Shown here: in pieces, positions 8,481 to 17,294 of the stretch
Layout: every line of letters begins with the position of its first letter
How positions within the stretch are numbered: the first letter of the stretch is position 1
NCBI GenBank assembly: GCA_019429385.1
Contig: JAHYIS010000011.1
Location: 1-55,335 of the forward strand
Direction of reading: 5' to 3'
Length of the DNA stretch: 55,335 nucleotides
Origin: ANME-2 cluster archaeon
GTDB lineage: Archaea; Halobacteriota; Methanosarcinia; Methanosarcinales; Methanocomedenaceae
Program-made: the position numbers and the translations under genes
The notes under the pieces: generated by a model
The model's input: the letters and a program-made list of their open reading frames with translations, nothing else
What the model was told of the DNA's origin: nothing
The model's database searches: none

Positions 8481-9428
8481 TTGACAGAAACTAAGAAAAA
8501 GGAAAACACAATTGCAGACCTACTTCCTTTCGTTGTTATGGGAGTGTTCCTGCTCCTGGTCCAGTTGATCTCGATCATGCTTGCCCAGCCCATGATCTCA
8601 GAGGGTATGCAGTTCACAGACGACCCGGAGAATGTATGGTATTCGGTCTATTACATCGCTCTTATACTGGGATTCACCCTTGTCATTCTCATTGCTATTA
8701 AGAAAAATATCAAATGGTTGATCCATGGATTCATCCTCTTCGCAATAGCTTCAACTCTTTACTATGTATTTTTTGCAATTACCGCAGGCTTCATGGATGA
8801 ATCTACCAGCTTCTGGCTCACGCTTGCATTGTCGCTTCTGCTCACTGCACTGCTTTACATTTTCCCTGAATGGTATGTCATCGATATCATCGGTATCCTC
8901 ATAGGTGCAGGAGTGACAGCCATATTCGGAATATCTTTTGCCGTGGTACCAACACTGGTACTGCTGGTACTGCTTGCAATATATGATGCAATATCGGTCT
9001 ACCAGACCAAACATATGCTCGCTCTGGCCGAAGGCGTGATGGATATGAAGGTGCCCATCCTGTTCGTAATACCCAGGCATCTGAACTTCTCTTTCCGTCA
9101 ATACAAATATGATAAAGAAGGTGAACGCGAGGCATTCTTTATGGGCCTGGGAGACGCGGTTATGCCCACCATACTGATGGTATCAGCTAACGTTTTCATT
9201 ACCCAGGCAGATTACGTAAAACTGCTTATTTTCGAGCTACCTGGGATAGGCACAATAAATTCACCGGCCCTTGGTGCGGCTGTAGGTACCATTGTGGGCT
9301 TTGCGGCTCTGATGGCTCTAGTGGCAAAAGGAAAACCGCAGGCGGGATTGCCTTTCCTGAACACTGGGGCTATACTGGGATATGTAGCAGGTTGCCTGTG
9401 GAGCAGCATACCAATAATCCCCTTATAA
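8481..9428 (+). CDS. Presenilin-like intramembrane aspartyl protease
   Basis: A 315-residue polytopic membrane protein (about nine hydrophobic segments) of the archaeal presenilin/signal-peptide-peptidase family. The two catalytic aspartates lie in AIYDAISVY and MGLGDAVMP (YD and GLGD motifs), and the C-terminal PAL motif is in INSPALGAAVG. It would cleave transmembrane helices, for example remnant signal peptides or sorting-tail fragments, inside the membrane. A TTG start at 8481 is preferred because GAAGGAG sits eight bases upstream; the longer frame from 8445 lacks such a site. It follows a cytochrome with its own terminator, so it is likely transcribed separately. Confidence 0.85.
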   Translation: MTETKKKENTIADLLPFVVMGVFLLLVQLISIMLAQPMISEGMQFTDDPENVWYSVYYIALILGFTLVILIAIKKNIKWLIHGFILFAIASTLYYVFFAITAGFMDESTSFWLTLALSLLLTALLYIFPEWYVIDIIGILIGAGVTAIFGISFAVVPTLVLLVLLAIYDAISVYQTKHMLALAEGVMDMKVPILFVIPRHLNFSFRQYKYDKEGEREAFFMGLGDAVMPTILMVSANVFITQADYVKLLIFELPGIGTINSPALGAAVGTIVGFAALMALVAKGKPQAGLPFLNTGAILGYVAGCLWSSIPIIPL

Positions 9429-9505
9429 TCGAAGGATATTTCATACATAGAATAGCTTAAAAATATCATTCTATAAAATAACCTGAAGAACGAGGTTGCA
9501 TCCTG

Positions 9506-11875
9506 ATGCCAATAGGCGTATATACCTGCCACTGCGGCAGCAACATTGCGGGCCACCTGAATGTGGAATCAGTACGTGAATTTGCCAGTACCCTGCCTGA
9601 CGTTGTCGTATCAAAAGATATTACCTTTGCATGCGGGGACCAGGGACAGGATGAGATCAAAAAGGATATTCAGGAAATGGATCTGGACCGAATCGTGGTG
9701 GCTGCATGCTCCCCCAGGCTGCACGAAGTGACCTTCAGACGGGCGGCAAAGGCAGCCGGACTGAATCCCTATCTGGTCGAGATCGTGAATATAAGGGAGC
9801 AATGCAGCTGGGTACACAGGGATTCTTATCATTACACCACCCAGAAGGCCAAGGACCTGGTGGCTATGGGTGTAGCAAGGGCGAGACTGCTCAGTCCCCT
9901 CATGCTCGAGACTGTTCCGGCCATCAGGGACGTGCTGGTCATAGGTGGCGGAGTCACCGGTGTCCAGGCAGCACTCAACATGGCAGATAGCGGAATAAAG
10001 GTACATCTGGTCGAGCGCGAGCCTATGCTGGGAGGCTGGATGGCATGGCTCAACGAGGTGTTCCCTACCAACGACTGTTCCATGTGCGTGCTGGCTCCCA
10101 GGCTTACCGAGGTCATCGACCACCCCAATATAACCGTACATACCTATTCTGAGATAAAAGATATTACAGGACATATCGGGAATTTCCATATTAAAGTGAG
10201 ACACAAACCCAGGTACGTTGATGAATTAAAGTGCAAGGGGTGTATCGAACTGTGTGCTACCGTGTGCCCCATAGAAGTGCCACAGGAAATTGATGGTGGG
10301 TTGAGCCTGCGTAAGGCCATCTACCTGCCTCATGCCCAGGCTGTGCCCCTTGTGGCCGTGGTCGACCCTGAACACTGCGTGGGGTGTAAATTGTGCGAGA
10401 AGGCATGCGAACCCGAGGCAGTGGATTTTGACCAGAAGGAAGAAGGTGTTGAGTTCAGTGTGGGTGCCATTATCGTGGCCACCGGACACCGTCCCTTTGA
10501 TGCATCGCGCAAACCGGAATATGGTTATGGCACGATCCGCAACGTCATTACCAGCATGGAACTTGAGCAGATGCTGAATGCTTCGGGCCCTACCAGCGGG
10601 ATGGTTGTCCGTCCTTCGGATGGACAAAAGGCGAAAAGGGTGGCATTTATTCAATGCGTGGGCAGCAGGGATGAGACTGTGGGCAACCCGTATTGTTCCA
10701 GGGTGTGCTGCATGGTTGCTATAAAGAACGCCGGGCTTATCAGGGAAAGGAATCCTGAAACAACGGTCAGTGTACATTATATCGACATCAGGGCCGGCGG
10801 CGAGAACTATGAGGAGTACTATATCAGGAACCAGGAAAAAGGTGTGGAATTCATCAGGGGGAGGTTGGCGTCAGTGAAAGAGGTTGATGGTGAAGCTGTC
10901 ATCACCTATGAAGATACCATGACCGGGGAGATTGTGGACCAGACTGTGGACCTGGTAGTGCTCTCAGTAGGCCTTGAGCCAAATCCCTATTCCGGTGAAA
11001 TTGTCAATACCCTGAACCTGAGCCAGCGGCCTGATAGGTTCATCCAGGTAGCCCATCCCAAGATGCGCCCGGTAGACACCCATACCAGGGGCGTGTTCGT
11101 AGCAGGCTGTGCTTCCGGTCCCAAGGAGATACAGGTGTCCATTGCACAGGGAATTGCCGCATCAGCCAGGGCCATAAGTATATTAAGCAGTGGCAGTATC
11201 CCGAAAGATGTGATGGGGGTTGAGGTCATTGATGACCTTTGTACAGGATGCCGGCTCTGTGAGGAGGTCTGCCCTTATGACAGGATAACGGTAGTGAACG
11301 GCAAAGCTGTGGTGGACGAACTGACCTGCAGCGGATGCGGTGCCTGCGCTGCTGCCTGTCCCGGTGGTGCCCTGCAGCCCAGGCATTTCACTGACGGCCA
11401 GATACTGGCACAGGTACAAGCAGCCACTCATGACATAAAAGAAACTCCGCTCATTATCGCTTTTTTATGCCACTGGTGCAGTTATGCTGCAGCTGACCTG
11501 GCTGGTTCGCTGGGTGCGGGCTATCCAACCAATGTCAGGAACATCCGTGTGATGTGTGCGGGCAGGGTGAACCCGTCATTCGTACTGAAGGCTTTGAAAG
11601 GCGGTGCGGATGGTGTGCTTGTGGCAGGGTGCCGGTTCGGTGAATGCCATTACCTGACCGGGAATCGTAAGGCTCAGCAACGGGTGGATATCCTGAAAAG
11701 TATGCTGGCTGATAGGGGGATCGACCCCAGGCGCGTGAGAACTGCGTGGGTGGCTGCCAGTGAAGGCGGGAAGTTTGCGCAGGAGGTCCGTGATTTTGTG
11801 GATGAACTGGTTGGGATAGGTGCTATCGGAAGTGAACTTGATGCATCTGATACAGATATCAACACGGGTGAATAA
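9506..11875 (+). CDS. hdrA: HdrA-like flavoprotein fused to MvhD
   Basis: A 789-residue cytoplasmic electron-transfer protein. The HdrA N-domain has TCHCG near residues 8-11 and REQCSWVHRD. A FAD-binding Rossmann motif VIGGGVTG follows near residue 149. [4Fe-4S] motifs start near residues 242 (CKGCIELCATVCP, with one extra spacer residue), 290 (CVGCKLCEKAC), 578 (CTGCRLCEEVCP) and 607 (CSGCGACAAACP). The C-terminal 130 residues form an MvhD/FrhD-like [2Fe-2S] domain (CHWCSYAA, MCAGRV, GCRFGECHY). HdrA flavins bifurcate electrons between ferredoxin and heterodisulfide; the MvhD domain receives electrons from a hydrogenase, formate dehydrogenase or F420 module. No hdrBC lies in the window, so its partner is elsewhere. 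Confidence 0.9.
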   Translation: MPIGVYTCHCGSNIAGHLNVESVREFASTLPDVVVSKDITFACGDQGQDEIKKDIQEMDLDRIVVAACSPRLHEVTFRRAAKAAGLNPYLVEIVNIREQCSWVHRDSYHYTTQKAKDLVAMGVARARLLSPLMLETVPAIRDVLVIGGGVTGVQAALNMADSGIKVHLVEREPMLGGWMAWLNEVFPTNDCSMCVLAPRLTEVIDHPNITVHTYSEIKDITGHIGNFHIKVRHKPRYVDELKCKGCIELCATVCPIEVPQEIDGGLSLRKAIYLPHAQAVPLVAVVDPEHCVGCKLCEKACEPEAVDFDQKEEGVEFSVGAIIVATGHRPFDASRKPEYGYGTIRNVITSMELEQMLNASGPTSGMVVRPSDGQKAKRVAFIQCVGSRDETVGNPYCSRVCCMVAIKNAGLIRERNPETTVSVHYIDIRAGGENYEEYYIRNQEKGVEFIRGRLASVKEVDGEAVITYEDTMTGEIVDQTVDLVVLSVGLEPNPYSGEIVNTLNLSQRPDRFIQVAHPKMRPVDTHTRGVFVAGCASGPKEIQVSIAQGIAASARAISILSSGSIPKDVMGVEVIDDLCTGCRLCEEVCPYDRITVVNGKAVVDELTCSGCGACAAACPGGALQPRHFTDGQILAQVQAATHDIKETPLIIAFLCHWCSYAAADLAGSLGAGYPTNVRNIRVMCAGRVNPSFVLKALKGGADGVLVAGCRFGECHYLTGNRKAQQRVDILKSMLADRGIDPRRVRTAWVAASEGGKFAQEVRDFVDELVGIGAIGSELDASDTDINTGE

Positions 11876-11968
11876 GAATACTGAAGATGGAAGACCCAGC
11901 AAGACTTAAACCGCTATCATTTACCAAAGTATTTATCAGGTCCATTACCAATAAGAAATTGTTTTGTT

Positions 11969-12550
11969 ATGTCTGAGAAATTCTTTACCACAGTTTTACA
12001 CATGCTCAGGGACCGCCAGTTGTCCATCAGTGGAGTCTCACGCGAACTCAAGTCCAGCGGGTATGACCAGCACAGGCTTATCATCACAGGATACCTGAGG
12101 GCACTGTACGACGCAGGTTATCTTGAAGAACTGGATATCCCGCCTTCAAAGGTATATACCTACAATCACAAAAGGCAGGAGAAAGACTTATACCTGATGC
12201 TGGAAGACCGCCTGAAGGAGGTGGATTCTGATATCAGATTCCCCGTGGCTGTTCATATATTGACCACCCTGTTCAACCGTCCCTGTTTCAGGTATGAATT
12301 GAACCTGCTTGAGATAACTCCAAAAGATAGTCCTTATGTGAGAGAATCCAATGACGGACGGCTCAGGGAATACAGGGAGGATATTACCCGGTTCGATATA
12401 CCTGCCAGTGATAAAGCCTATGAGATGAAGGGTGCGGATGTAAATATCATTGCAAAAAGTGGTGAGGTCATTTTTGGCATTTTAAAGGACAAGGTGAACA
12501 TGACAGGATTGAGGTCAAGATACCATGCCACACGGATATCTGATTATTAA
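11969..12550 (+). CDS. Archaeal winged-helix-like protein of unknown function
   Basis: A 193-residue soluble protein. The first 70 residues (MLRDRQLSISGVSRELKSSGYDQHRLIITGYLRALYDAGYLEEL) look like a winged-helix domain with a helix-turn-helix and a final wing; the remainder is mixed alpha/beta without known motifs. Family unknown to me; transcriptional control is plausible but not shown. The C-terminal SRYHATRISDY is basic. It begins 93 bases after hdrA in the same direction and is followed after 31 bases by the SAM hydrolase, so the two may be co-transcribed. Confidence 0.65.
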   Translation: MSEKFFTTVLHMLRDRQLSISGVSRELKSSGYDQHRLIITGYLRALYDAGYLEELDIPPSKVYTYNHKRQEKDLYLMLEDRLKEVDSDIRFPVAVHILTTLFNRPCFRYELNLLEITPKDSPYVRESNDGRLREYREDITRFDIPASDKAYEMKGADVNIIAKSGEVIFGILKDKVNMTGLRSRYHATRISDY

Positions 12551-12581
12551 ATACAGCTATGCTGGCAAGGAGTGATTTCAC

Positions 12582-13370
12582 ATGGCAGTAATTTCACTGC
12601 TCTCTGATTTCGGGGACCTGTACCCGGCCCAGATGAAAGCCGTCATTTTACGTATCAATCCAACTGCTGTGCTTGTAGATATCTCACACCAGATACCTGC
12701 CCAGGACATCAGTGCCGGAGCCTTTGCCCTGATGATATCGGCACCGCATTTCCCTGAAGGTACGGTGCACCTTGCTGTGGTTGACCCTGGCGTAGGCACA
12801 TCCAGGCGCCCTATAGCAGTACAGGCCGGGGCACATTTTTTTGTAGGGCCTGACAATGGTCTGCTGATTCCAGCGGCTTGCGGGGCAGGACAGGATCTTA
12901 CGGTACGTGAGATCACCAACCCGGATCTTTTGCTTGAACCTTCATCCACGTTCCACGGACGGGATATATTTGCCCCGGTTGCAGCTCACCTGTCATCAGG
13001 AATGGCAGTGGCAGACGTAGGTGATACGATACAGAATTTTGTGGAAATGGATTTTTGTGGCTCTGGGGTAATGGATGGGAAAGTGCGGGGGCAAATCGTG
13101 TATGTGGATGGTTTTGGTAATGCCATTACAAATATCCCGGGCAAAGTTATGTTCGAGTGGTTTAAATACGGTGATGTACTGGATATTTATGGTGTGAACA
13201 TGCTTTTTGTCAAAACATACGGTAGCGTGAAAAAAGGTATGCCTCTTCTTGTTGTTGGTAGCCACGGTTATCTGGAGATATCGGTAAATTCAGGTAGTGC
13301 CGTCAAATTGTTTGGATTGGAGCTAGGGAGCCATTTTGATTTGGTCCCTCCTGGTTCATTCTTTTTGTGA
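12582..13370 (+). CDS. S-adenosyl-L-methionine hydrolase (adenosine-forming), DUF62 family
   Basis: A 262-residue SAM hydroxide adenosyltransferase, which splits SAM into adenosine and methionine using a water-derived hydroxide. Family landmarks are LLSDFGDLYPAQMKAVI, DISHQIPAQDISAGAF, HLAVVDPGVGTSRRPI, FVGPDNGLL, FHGRDIFAPVAAHLS and the C-terminal barrel VYVDGFGNAITNIPG. Length is normal. The physiological reason for SAM hydrolysis in archaea is unclear; SAM salvage or adenosine supply are possibilities. It sits downstream of the winged-helix gene and upstream of the redox region. Its stop codon overlaps the first of two TGTGAA elements. Confidence 0.9.
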   Translation: MAVISLLSDFGDLYPAQMKAVILRINPTAVLVDISHQIPAQDISAGAFALMISAPHFPEGTVHLAVVDPGVGTSRRPIAVQAGAHFFVGPDNGLLIPAACGAGQDLTVREITNPDLLLEPSSTFHGRDIFAPVAAHLSSGMAVADVGDTIQNFVEMDFCGSGVMDGKVRGQIVYVDGFGNAITNIPGKVMFEWFKYGDVLDIYGVNMLFVKTYGSVKKGMPLLVVGSHGYLEISVNSGSAVKLFGLELGSHFDLVPPGSFFL

Positions 13371-13382
13371 AGTAAATGTGAA
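13366..13382 (+). promoter_or_regulatory. Tandem TGTGAA pair, 11-bp period
   Basis: TGTGAA occurs at 13366 and 13377, one helical turn apart, upstream of the regulator/membrane-protein pair. Similar pairs recur at 15341/15352 and 16253/16263. Candidate operator; the role is inferred. Confidence 0.35.
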
Positions 13383-13466
13383 CTGATAAAATACTATATC
13401 AGGTATATTTACGTATTATTAGCTCATATAGAGATTATATATAATATCAAGCTCTAAATTATGGAC

Positions 13467-13588
13467 AATATTCTATAATAGTTATATTTCATACAATTAT
13501 TGGTAAAATAAGCTTATATACAGGGTAGATATGGTAAAATCAAAATGTTAACATTTATGGTAGTTAATGGAATTAATATTCTATAATA
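13467..13588 (+). repeat. Two 14-bp direct repeats upstream of the RHH-like regulator
   Basis: AATATTCTATAATA is found at 13467-13480 and again at 13575-13588, each followed by a TTATAT-containing stretch, in the 248-base AT-rich gap before the regulator. The second copy ends 30 bases before the start codon. This could be a duplicated promoter or an autoregulatory operator. Confidence 0.45.
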
Positions 13589-13618
13589 AAATTATATAGC
13601 AGTGGGATGAATTAGGCA

Positions 13619-14257
13619 ATGCTTCGAAAAAATGTATCAATTAGTAATAACCATTTAAAAATAATAGACCCCATTTTAAAAAAAAATAATGGCAATCTAT
13701 CAGCTACTATACGTGATATTATTGATTTCACCGGTTTTATCGTTAAAAAATTTGGAAGTATTGAGAATGCGAAAGAAGAGCTTTCAAAAGAAAATCATTC
13801 ACACGATTACTATGTTGACAGTATATATGGCATTACTATGCCCCTTTCTATGTTCAGGTGGCTTCTTGAATCCAGGGATAAATCGAACCTTCCGATAATA
13901 GAGGAAGTTACCCAGCTCTTTATGCCAGAATCTGGTGGTGCTACAGATCTCGAAAGTGTGATTAAAGATATTAATGATAAAAATTCGTTGCTAAAATGGC
14001 CTTTGTACATAAAAACCCACATTGAGGGCGAGAAATATATAATTTTGATAAGCGGTTCTGACACCCTGATAAATAAGTTCGGAGCCATGTTATTATCCAT
14101 GTATCTTGCTAATCTGGATGAACCATTAAAGTTAACGAATGTCCTCAAACTGCCATCTTCCATTCAGCTGCAGTTTATTACCAGTAAAAAAAGCGATGCT
14201 AAGGAAGCCTTTGAACGTTTTTATGGGAAAATGGCCGACCTGCCTGTTAAAAGCTGA
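13619..14257 (+). CDS. Ribbon-helix-helix-like regulator with C-terminal sensor-like domain
   Basis: A 212-residue soluble protein. The N-terminal 40 residues (MLRKNVSISNNHLKIIDPIL, then NLSATIRDIIDF) have a beta strand followed by two helices, as in Arc/MetJ-type DNA-binding proteins. The middle (GITMPLSMFRWLLESRD) and the C-terminal alpha/beta part (LLKWPLYIKT, KYIILISGSDTLINKFGAMLLSMYL) form an unrecognised domain. A paralogue lies at 27512-28153. Both are followed directly by a member of the His-rich membrane protein family, so I infer a regulator/target or sensor/membrane pair. The ATG at 13619 lacks a clear Shine-Dalgarno (weak GGGATGA upstream). Confidence 0.65.
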   Translation: MLRKNVSISNNHLKIIDPILKKNNGNLSATIRDIIDFTGFIVKKFGSIENAKEELSKENHSHDYYVDSIYGITMPLSMFRWLLESRDKSNLPIIEEVTQLFMPESGGATDLESVIKDINDKNSLLKWPLYIKTHIEGEKYIILISGSDTLINKFGAMLLSMYLANLDEPLKLTNVLKLPSSIQLQFITSKKSDAKEAFERFYGKMADLPVKS

Positions 14258-14353
14258 TTCAATTCGGGATCGTTACTACTAACAAATATATAATAGTTAA
14301 ACAATAAGAATTTTCCTTGCTATAGTATTTCCTGAAAATACGAAGGTTGAACA

Positions 14354-15241
14354 ATGAATGTGATAATTTCCAGTTTATTTGTATCTTTCAGCAGGCACAA
14401 GCGATTTATTCTCACGTTATTTTTCCTTCTTGTAATAATTCCGGTTTTCAGCCTGAACTATAAAGATATCCGTTTCAGGGACGACAACCTTGTTATCATT
14501 AACCAGTTGGAAGGACACCATGGTCTGATGGAGATGTATGTCCACATATATAGTAGTGTATTCCTGTTTATTGCCTGTATTATTTCGATCCTGGTCCTGT
14601 ACGAACAATTTAAGGATTCTTCTTTTACCTGGAGGCCTATGATGGCCGGGATATTTGTAACAGGAATGATAGGTCTTAGTGACGGGATTGACCATTTGTT
14701 CGCGGTATATGTTTCAAGTGGTTTTATTGCCCTGGCCGGGCACAATTTTTTTCATTTCATACATGAGTTCGGTGGCCCTATTGCAATCTTCTTTTTTTTC
14801 CGGGGAACGAAAGAATATTCGATGCAATTCAGGGAAGGTGGCAAGCCCATGTCAAAAACCAGGATAATCACTTTATTATCGGTACTTCCATTACTGGCTT
14901 TACTTGCAACCGTATCCTCAATTGACATACTTGATGTAGACATCGCCAATACTACCGGTTTTATAGTTACTGTGGCAACATTGATACTCGCCGGCCTTAC
15001 CATAAGAGAATCATACCGGCAGTGGGAAGTACAAAGTTTTTTAATGGGCTATATTTCTCTGCTTGCGGTTTCTGTGTCATTGCTCTTTGTCACTATCCTT
15101 GTAAGTATGAATTCTTATGTGTTGGAAAATGCTTATTTGTACGCTTTATCGTATTCATTAAAAGACATTTTTCATGTCGTAACAGCTGCTTTGATAATTC
15201 TGTTCACCGTTTCAATGCATATCATGTTGAGCGACAATTGA
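14354..15241 (+). CDS. His-rich multi-TM membrane protein, copy A of a three-member family
   Basis: A 295-residue integral membrane protein with about seven hydrophobic segments. It shares invariant features with the proteins at 23075 and 28195: HxGL (His55), TWRPMMAGI then GLSDGIDH (His114), HxxFH (His130, His134), and the cytoplasmic-looking GTKEYSMQFREGGKP after the third or fourth helix. The 59-residue spacing between the first two histidines is identical in all three. Copy A has a nine-residue insertion before the HxxFH motif. Four conserved histidines near membrane segments suggest binding of haem b or metal, or a quinone site. I do not recognise the family. It lies 96 bases after the RHH-like regulator. 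Confidence 0.75.
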   Translation: MNVIISSLFVSFSRHKRFILTLFFLLVIIPVFSLNYKDIRFRDDNLVIINQLEGHHGLMEMYVHIYSSVFLFIACIISILVLYEQFKDSSFTWRPMMAGIFVTGMIGLSDGIDHLFAVYVSSGFIALAGHNFFHFIHEFGGPIAIFFFFRGTKEYSMQFREGGKPMSKTRIITLLSVLPLLALLATVSSIDILDVDIANTTGFIVTVATLILAGLTIRESYRQWEVQSFLMGYISLLAVSVSLLFVTILVSMNSYVLENAYLYALSYSLKDIFHVVTAALIILFTVSMHIMLSDN

Positions 15242-15340
15242 GCATGATGAGCAAGTACGTTGGTTCCTGCTTATTGGTTTTAGAATACAGCTGGTAGATT
15301 TTCGGATTTGATCGAATTATGGACGTTATTACTCATATCT

Positions 15341-15357
15341 TGTGAATATCGTGTGAA
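15341..15357 (+). promoter_or_regulatory. Tandem TGTGAA pair, 11-bp period
   Basis: TGTGAA at 15341 and 15352 lies in the 377-base gap between copy A and the small membrane protein. Apart from this and the promoter at 15519-15547, the gap is AT-rich and shows no gene. Confidence 0.35.
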
Positions 15358-15518
15358 ATTTATTGAGCAAAATTTTGGATTAAAAACGTTATTGCTGTAC
15401 AGATATTAAACAAAATGAGAATATATGGCATTATATCAATAATTAATTTATGATATATCAAATATTTACCCCTAATTTAATTTAATGTTAAAATATCAAA
15501 TATATTATTTTTGGATGG

Positions 15519-15547
15519 TGTGAACAGTACCGAAAGATATATAATGG
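15519..15547 (+). promoter_or_regulatory. BRE/TATA promoter with upstream TGTGAA element
   Basis: TGTGAA (15519-15524), four bases, then the BRE-like ACCGAAA (15529-15535) and TATA-like GATATATAATGG (15536-15547). The start codon it would serve is about 70 bases downstream at 15619. The same GTGTGAA-N4-ACCGAAA-TATA order occurs at 21886-21916 before the 11-haem cytochrome. Confidence 0.5.
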
Positions 15548-15618
15548 TTTAGCATGATGTATTATTTACTAACAAATTAAGACTAATAAATTAAAACTAA
15601 TTGATAAAGGTGAAAACC

Positions 15619-15906
15619 ATGAATGAAATAAGTACCTACGATGGAATGCATGTGAGAAATCCCAGGAATAATGCCGTAGAGTACAATGTTCCTGAAGGAT
15701 TTATGAGAATATTGGTATATCTACTGTCTTTCGTTCTTCCTTTTGGAATGGTGACAGGTATTTACTATTCGATCAGGCCGGATTATCAGAGTAAAGTATT
15801 TGGAAAAAATTGTTTCATGCTTTCAATCACTCCATTGCTCGCCACAATCATCGTTCTGGTGATTGCATTACTGTCAATGGCTGTGATTTTCGCACTAAAA
15901 TACTAA
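15619..15906 (+). CDS. Small two-TM membrane protein
   Basis: A 95-residue protein with a hydrophilic N-terminus (MNEISTYDGMHVRNPRNN), a first hydrophobic helix (ILVYLLSFVLPFGMVTGIYYSI), a short basic loop and a second helix (LLATIIVLVIALLSMAVIFAL). The ATG at 15619 is preceded by AAAGGTGA at 15607-15614, which decides against the upstream in-frame start at 15601. No family recognised. It sits alone between a membrane protein and a monohaem cytochrome and has its own BRE/TATA promoter. A structural subunit of a nearby membrane redox complex is possible but unproven. Confidence 0.6.
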   Translation: MNEISTYDGMHVRNPRNNAVEYNVPEGFMRILVYLLSFVLPFGMVTGIYYSIRPDYQSKVFGKNCFMLSITPLLATIIVLVIALLSMAVIFALKY

Positions 15907-16057
15907 ATATGCATTTATGAGGTGAGGAGGCACTACCCTTGCCCGCCTTCTCATCTTCATAATACCTATATAATAAACACTACTTTTCGAACAACAACTG
16001 ATATATTCCAATAATAAGTCCATGTTATTATTGGGAAAATAGTAAATAAAAAAAGTA

Positions 16058-16171
16058 TCAGTTGAATGAAGAAAGTATTCCGAATATTTTCAATGTGATG
16101 TATATTGCAAGAACGAGTATGATAGCCACAATAATTTTGAAGTTTGGAGTATTTTCAATTAAGCCTTTCAA
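16058..16171 (-). CDS. Candidate 37-residue single-TM protein
   Basis: A short reverse-strand frame with a TTG start at 16171 preceded by GGTGA at about seven bases' spacing. The product has a short hydrophilic N-terminus (KGLIENTPNFK) and one strong hydrophobic helix (IIVAIILVLAIYITLKIF). Small single-TM peptides of this size are common accessory subunits of respiratory complexes. The evidence is only the ribosome binding site, the frame and the hydrophobic profile, so this is tentative. The flanking gaps (15907-16057, 16172-16455) are AT-rich without other genes. Confidence 0.35.
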   Translation of the reverse strand: MKGLIENTPNFKIIVAIILVLAIYITLKIFGILSSFN

Positions 16172-16252
16172 ATCATTTCACCACTTAAGTAAATTAATCT
16201 TTTTAACGTAATGATTTAATAACCTGTTCCTACTTATAGGTTTCTTTTTTGT

Positions 16253-16268
16253 TGTGAACTATTGTGAA
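16253..16268 (+). promoter_or_regulatory. Tandem TGTGAA pair, 10-bp period
   Basis: TGTGAA at 16253 and 16263 lies upstream of the monohaem cytochrome gene. A further copy at 16438-16443 lies 13 bases before that gene's start codon. Confidence 0.35.
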
Positions 16269-16455
16269 ACAGGGTTTATTGAGAAGAGTTGTAGATCCAA
16301 CATAATCTATTGCCTATTTTCAATAGCAGGTAAGCCATATTTCATCAAAACATTTAATATATTTATTATTAGTACATTTTATAGTATTGTCAATATTAGC
16401 TTCGACCGATTCTTATTTATAGTATTTAATCTTATAGTGTGAAACTGGTGATATA

Positions 16456-16848
16456 ATGAAACTTATCTACACACTTTCATTAACTTTAGTACTATTGACA
16501 GTATTGTCAGCACCGAGCAGTGCTTACCAATCCTATGCGGATGAGGTTCCAGGAGACTTGAATGGAAATTGTTTAATTTGTCATGCTGATGCCAACGGAG
16601 GCGGTGATCTAAATTCATATGGGATAGATTACAGCGCATATCAATCTTTTGAGGATATAGCGAGCCTTGATTCTGACAAAGATGGCTATACAAATCAGGA
16701 AGAACTGGACGAAATGACACTGCCGGGAGATGATACTTCATTCCCTGAGCCAGATGAGCCTGAAGGTTCACCAGGATTTGGCTTCATAGGGATGTCAATT
16801 GGGATCCTGGGAGCATTACTCCTGATAAATGGCCGGGAAAGAAGATAG
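16456..16848 (+). CDS. Monohaem cytochrome with EF-hand-like loop and PGF sorting tail
   Basis: A 130-residue exported protein. A signal peptide (MKLIYTLSLTLVLLTVLSAPSSAYQ-like) is followed by one CXXCH (CLICHADANGGG). A calcium-binding loop of dockerin/thrombospondin-3 style comes next (DSDKDGYTNQEEL), then an acidic proline linker. The tail is SPGFG, a hydrophobic helix and RERR, as in PGF-CTERM proteins. GGTGAT lies six bases before the ATG. A small surface electron carrier or docking protein is likely; the acidic linker and calcium loop suggest a cell-wall interaction. It ends in a terminator hairpin. Confidence 0.85.
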   Translation: MKLIYTLSLTLVLLTVLSAPSSAYQSYADEVPGDLNGNCLICHADANGGGDLNSYGIDYSAYQSFEDIASLDSDKDGYTNQEELDEMTLPGDDTSFPEPDEPEGSPGFGFIGMSIGILGALLLINGRERR

Positions 16849-16866
16849 TCCCGGCTTTACCTTTTT
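16832..16866 (+). terminator. Terminator hairpin after the monohaem cytochrome
   Basis: GCCGGGA (16832-16838) pairs with TCCCGGC (16849-16855), then a T-rich run. The left arm overlaps the last codons of the cytochrome. Confidence 0.65.
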
Positions 16867-17294
16867 TAGTTGCATGCATATATCCTCAAATATGTAAGGA
16901 TTTATCTGCTCCTTTTTTTCTACTACCAACTTATTGGTTACATTCTACTCTTATCGACGATTGTACCCTTACACATCCATTTTCATCTATTGTTTCAAAC
17001 CGCCCATTTTTCCCAACATTATTTCATACCCTTTTTCACACCCTTTTTCACACCATAGGAACATACCAGATAAAGAAGGTAATTCATGAAAATTCTCATT
17101 CCTTAGAATGTACTGTCGAAATTAATAATTAATGATGGGGTACAATACAGAAAGCAGATAATCGATAACTATCAACGTTGAAAAGAGACCTATCAGGTGA
17201 AAATCCACTTCAAAGCAAACATCAACATTAGAGTATACAACTCAATGTCGGATAATACTAAAAAGAAGAAAAGAATCAAGATGTAAGGGCACTG
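16867..17294. repeat. Gene-free gap with 12-bp tandem repeats
   Basis: No supported gene is seen in these 428 bases. At about 17021-17054 a 12-bp unit of the form CTTTTTCACACC is repeated about 2.5 times; each complete unit contains TTCACA, the reverse complement of the TGTGAA element (17035 and 17047). The gap is the 3' side of both flanking genes, so these are not obvious promoter elements. Confidence 0.4.

Noticed and set aside
16254-16442. A 62-residue forward frame
   Set aside because: Composition is that of translated AT-rich DNA, there is no ribosome binding site, and it overlaps the TGTGAA pair and promoter area of the monohaem cytochrome.
17021-17054. A CRISPR array
   Set aside because: The repeat unit is only 12 bp and directly tandem, without spacers; no cas genes are nearby.
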